Position numbers and translations under genes: made by a program. A stretch of 64,000 bases of DNA from Amyloporia xantha (Eukaryota; Basidiomycota; Agaricomycetes; Polyporales; Adustoporiaceae): assembly GCA_036971615.1 (NCBI GenBank), contig JAYKKR010000001.1, positions 3,658,001-3,722,000 on the forward strand. Reading direction: 5' to 3'. The notes beneath the pieces were generated by a model. It did not search any database, was not told the origin of the DNA, and was given only the letters and a program-made list of their open reading frames with translations. Shown here one piece after another: positions 61,501-64,000 of this stretch (positions are counted from its first letter, which is position 1; every line of letters starts with the position of its first letter).

Positions 61501-62295
61501 GTTAATGTCTGACCGAAATCTACGAGCGCTTGATATGCGACACACTCTTCCTAATCTCAAGAACCTCTTGCTAACCCTTACTGACGGTGGAAGCACTCAA
61601 CGCCCGTGAGTAACCAGCGTCCCACTACACCGACTCTAAGCCGCTTGCTAATCTTGACATCGAATAGTACCCAGCGCTTCTCCATGACCTCATCCGTTTC
61701 CATCTCCTCGTTACAGTCTCCTATTCTCACTGCGTCTGCACTCCCCTCCTCTTCCTCGGATGTCACTACCCCAACTGCTACGCAACCGGATGGCCTGCCC
61801 ATCATATCTACTGACACATCCGCCGGACGGCGTGACTCGCCACCCGATAGCGGCGCGACGACACCAACAGCGTCCACTGCAGACTCCTCCCGCAAGTCGC
61901 GCGCCTTCCTTGACCTGACGCCGTTCACCGGCTTCCTCCGTGCGCGTTATCCCTCGAGCTCGCGGCCGTCCGTACGCTCAGTGCCCGAGTCGCCTGAAGG
62001 CGCGCCTGAACCGAGTGCGTCGACGGACTCTGCGCCCACTGCCAATGGCGAGGCGCTGCAGAGTACGTCGAGCATCGCGGCGGAAGATGACGAGGAAGAT
62101 GACCGACGGACCATCCGTGGGCGCGCGGACGTCGCGGACGATGAAGTCGAAGAAGACAAGGTGGCGATGAACGGTACTGGCAATGGCCATGCTCCTCGAG
62201 GCGATGATGACGCAGCCGAGAAAGTGAATGGGACCTGTGGACAGCACGAGCATGGTACTCGCTCACCGGGAGTGCTCGTGAGCGGCGTGAATTGA
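58502..62295 (+). CDS. UVRAG/Vps38-like subunit of the PI3-kinase complex II
   Basis: Partner of Vps34-Vps15-Vps30 in endosomal sorting and autophagy (family role). Proposed ATG 58502 (MFRTQLSRGRRSSVF), an intron of about 43 nt, then RRIRHITAVQVRNLTPFPVR (about 58590), typical of the N-terminal part. A long Ser-rich stretch follows to about 59700, a C2-like part (MRVEMWGHVKHGLGW; WDVDLRDLIPLPED), a coiled coil (RISERREELRRRREDLALAR, about 60765) and the conserved BARA-like block: ATALGYAAQVVRLLGAYMG, YPVTCVGSRSLIKDGISAMV, FPLFSRGVDTYRFEYGVFLL, DMRHTLPNLKNLLLTL (61150-61580). The tail is acidic and ends SPGVLVSGVN at 62295. Start and the splices near 60330-60480 are the least certain parts. 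Confidence 0.85.
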
Positions 62296-63933
62296 TGTCC
62301 TTTATCTTATTTTATTGCCTTTCCTCTGCCTACGGATGCGTTAGACTTGTATGTATTATGTTCTGCTATTCTGGATGCTGCACTCGTTTGTTTCTTTACA
62401 CTTGTTCATCCGCTAATTTTGGAGCAGTCCGCACTATGATGCTAGGATCACTGGCAGGCGCGTGCGTGTGCGCATAATAACACATGTCAGTCTTGCTGGC
62501 ATCACCGACTCGTGTAGGAAGTATTCTGGCGTTGTACGGGGACCGTCCCGGGGATCGGCAGGGGAAGAAATGCTGAATAACCGGTCTCTTCAATTGCGCG
62601 GAGCAGGAAGGACACGACGTCGCTAATCCACCTTATCCCTGGCTTCTTTTACTCAAGCTGGCGAAGATCCCAACGGCGATTGACACAGAGGCTTTCGCCT
62701 CACCGGCCTTCCGAAGACACGGTCCCGGAGACACCTCTAAAGCTAAAGCGAATGTTTATTACTGTAAGCTGCGACTACAGTACTTATATGTACTACAGAG
62801 ATTTGGGATCCCGTACTTGAAGCTTCACGGATGTAAATCAATGTGCATGATGGGTATTACAGTTCTGTCGGGCTGGCTGGCCAGTGAGGATCGCGGTATT
62901 GGATCTGTCAGAACGAGAACCAATGGCGGACTGTTCGGTGCCACGACGCAATGGTGCGTGTGCTGACAGCCGGTAGTCAGGTACGGGACTGCGTAAGCTA
63001 AGCCCGCCTCTAGTCGGTGCTCACGTACGCTAGCTGGCTCTAACGACTGCGGAGGAGCTCGGGAATCTATTCGTCCGTCGTTTAAGTACGGTGTTGGAGA
63101 CAGTTGGGCAACGACAGGCGGGTTGTGGGCGTGGCTGCGTGAGGAACGGGGGCGCTGATACTGTAGTAGCCGAGGAACGTCCAACAGAAGGCGGGGCGAG
63201 GCCAAGAGTAGAAATCTTTACCCACCGATCAAGGCGTATACGCAGGACTCCGGAGGCCTGAACTGTGGCCAGCGAAGATACGCGAGGTGAAGGCGTCGTC
63301 GTGGCTTACAAAGAGATGCAAAGGTAAATTTTCTGATGATATTTAATAGCATGAGAATGGGAGAAGAAGAAGGAGAGCGGTCGGTTAGGCTGGCACGGTT
63401 AAGAGTGAAGAGGGCTACAACCTATAGCCACGTTGTGAAGAGGCGAAGGGGTTTCAAGGGGGCTCGCGTGGCCACCGCCGAGAATGGCAGTCGGAGACTA
63501 AAAAAAGAGGGTGTCCGCAGGCATTCACATTTATTAGAGTTCTCCTCCATCTCGCCAGTCCGGCCGTGTACTACCGCTAATATCCCCCATCGACACCGCG
63601 CTCTACTCATCTCAACTCCCAAAAATCGTCAGAGGTGCTGCTCGCCGTCCTCCTCGTCCTCTTCTCCTCCTCGTGCTCATCTTTCTCGTCCAGCTGACAC
63701 CCACACTGTACCATCAATCCTTATAGACGGGCATAAAATCAGCTGGCAGGTCAGTTGCTATCATTCGCCTTCCTTCGTCTCTCTCACTTTCCACCCGTCC
63801 ATGCGCTTCCGTGTCCAGGATTACCCTTGTGCATTAGGCTTACCTCGTTCCCTATTCTAACCGTACTTGCTCAATCTGTTTCTGTCCTTGACCTCTCCGG
63901 ATCAAAAGTATTCACCCATTACCTTCCGCCGCT
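62296..63933. other. Intergenic region at the right side of the window
   Basis: 1.6 kb. The 127-codon minus-strand frame at 62825-63205 and the 174-codon plus-strand frame at 63336-63860 lack motifs and have odd composition; neither is called. The right part probably holds the promoter of the gene starting at 63934. Confidence 0.4.
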
Positions 63934-64000
63934 ATGAGTACTACTTTGGAATCGTCTACTACTCCCGCCGATAGTCGCCAGTCTCCCGACGATAGAAAGC
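63934..64000 (+). CDS. Possible start of a gene, cut by the window end
   Basis: ATG 63934 opens a Ser/Thr-rich frame (MSTTLESSTTPADSRQSPDD) that runs off the window. A pyrimidine-rich leader precedes it, as is common for fungal transcripts. Too short for identification. Confidence 0.4.
   Translation, partial: MSTTLESSTTPADSRQSPDDRK

Noticed and set aside
63336..63860. 174-codon open frame near the right end
   Set aside because: Composition (Arg/Ser/His-rich from pyrimidine-rich DNA) looks like a promoter/leader region rather than a protein.

Overview
The window looks like nuclear DNA of a basidiomycete fungus, most likely a mushroom-forming agaricomycete. Genes are dense and broken by many short introns (mostly about 45-70 nt, GT-AG). 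The gene set is fungal and basidiomycete in flavour: SUB2, ROK1, VAC8, CCA1, tandem GH16 glucanases, an adenylate-forming (NRPS-like) reductase, small secreted Cys-rich protein and DUF6589-type mobile genes. No CRISPR, operon or bacterial feature is seen.

Layout. 0.5-2.7 kb: SUB2 mRNA-export helicase (minus). 4.0-18.6 kb: the outstanding region. Two almost identical 6.3-kb elements lie in inverted orientation around a 1.9-kb segment carrying one complete mitochondrial dicarboxylate carrier gene. Each element encodes a DUF6589-like protein and, tail to tail with it, a RecQ-like DEAH helicase. Each starts TAGTCT and ends AGACTA. 18.8-21.0 kb: ROK1 helicase. 22.5-23.9 kb: HMG-box regulator. 24.3-26.6 kb: CCA tRNA nucleotidyltransferase (minus). 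27.0-29.5 kb: VAC8 armadillo protein. 30.2-31.4 kb: repeat-bearing protein of unknown role (minus). 32.1-39.5 kb: two GH16 beta-glucanase paralogues flanking a SprT/GCNA-like protease. 40.0-40.7 kb: ribosomal protein S29 and tRNA-Lys(CTT), divergent. 40.9-45.2 kb: adenylate-forming reductase (minus). 47.4-47.9 kb: secreted Cys-rich protein. 48.4-50.8 kb: SLC33/acetyl-CoA transporter. 51.2-55.3 kb: GYF-domain protein. 56.5-58.0 kb: unknown Ser/Pro-rich protein (minus). 58.5-62.3 kb: UVRAG/Vps38-like autophagy protein. The start of another possible gene lies at the right edge.

The key observation is at the four ends of the two elements. Each end abuts one of two 9-bp sequences, AGTCTGAGT or AGCGTATCC. 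They are cross-matched: the left flank of element 1 equals the far flank of element 2, and vice versa. That is what two independent insertions with 9-bp target-site duplications look like after recombination between the inverted copies flipped the segment between them. The data support a DUF6589 + RecQ-like helicase DNA transposon with defined ends and a 9-bp target duplication, plus a flippable host gene cassette. An assembly flip across the 6.3-kb repeats would give the same picture and must be excluded.

Several otherwise conserved genes (both element copies, GH16-2, the HMG gene, perhaps the GYF gene) show 1-nt frame breaks, several of them in homopolymers. Some of the apparent pseudogenes may therefore be sequence errors.
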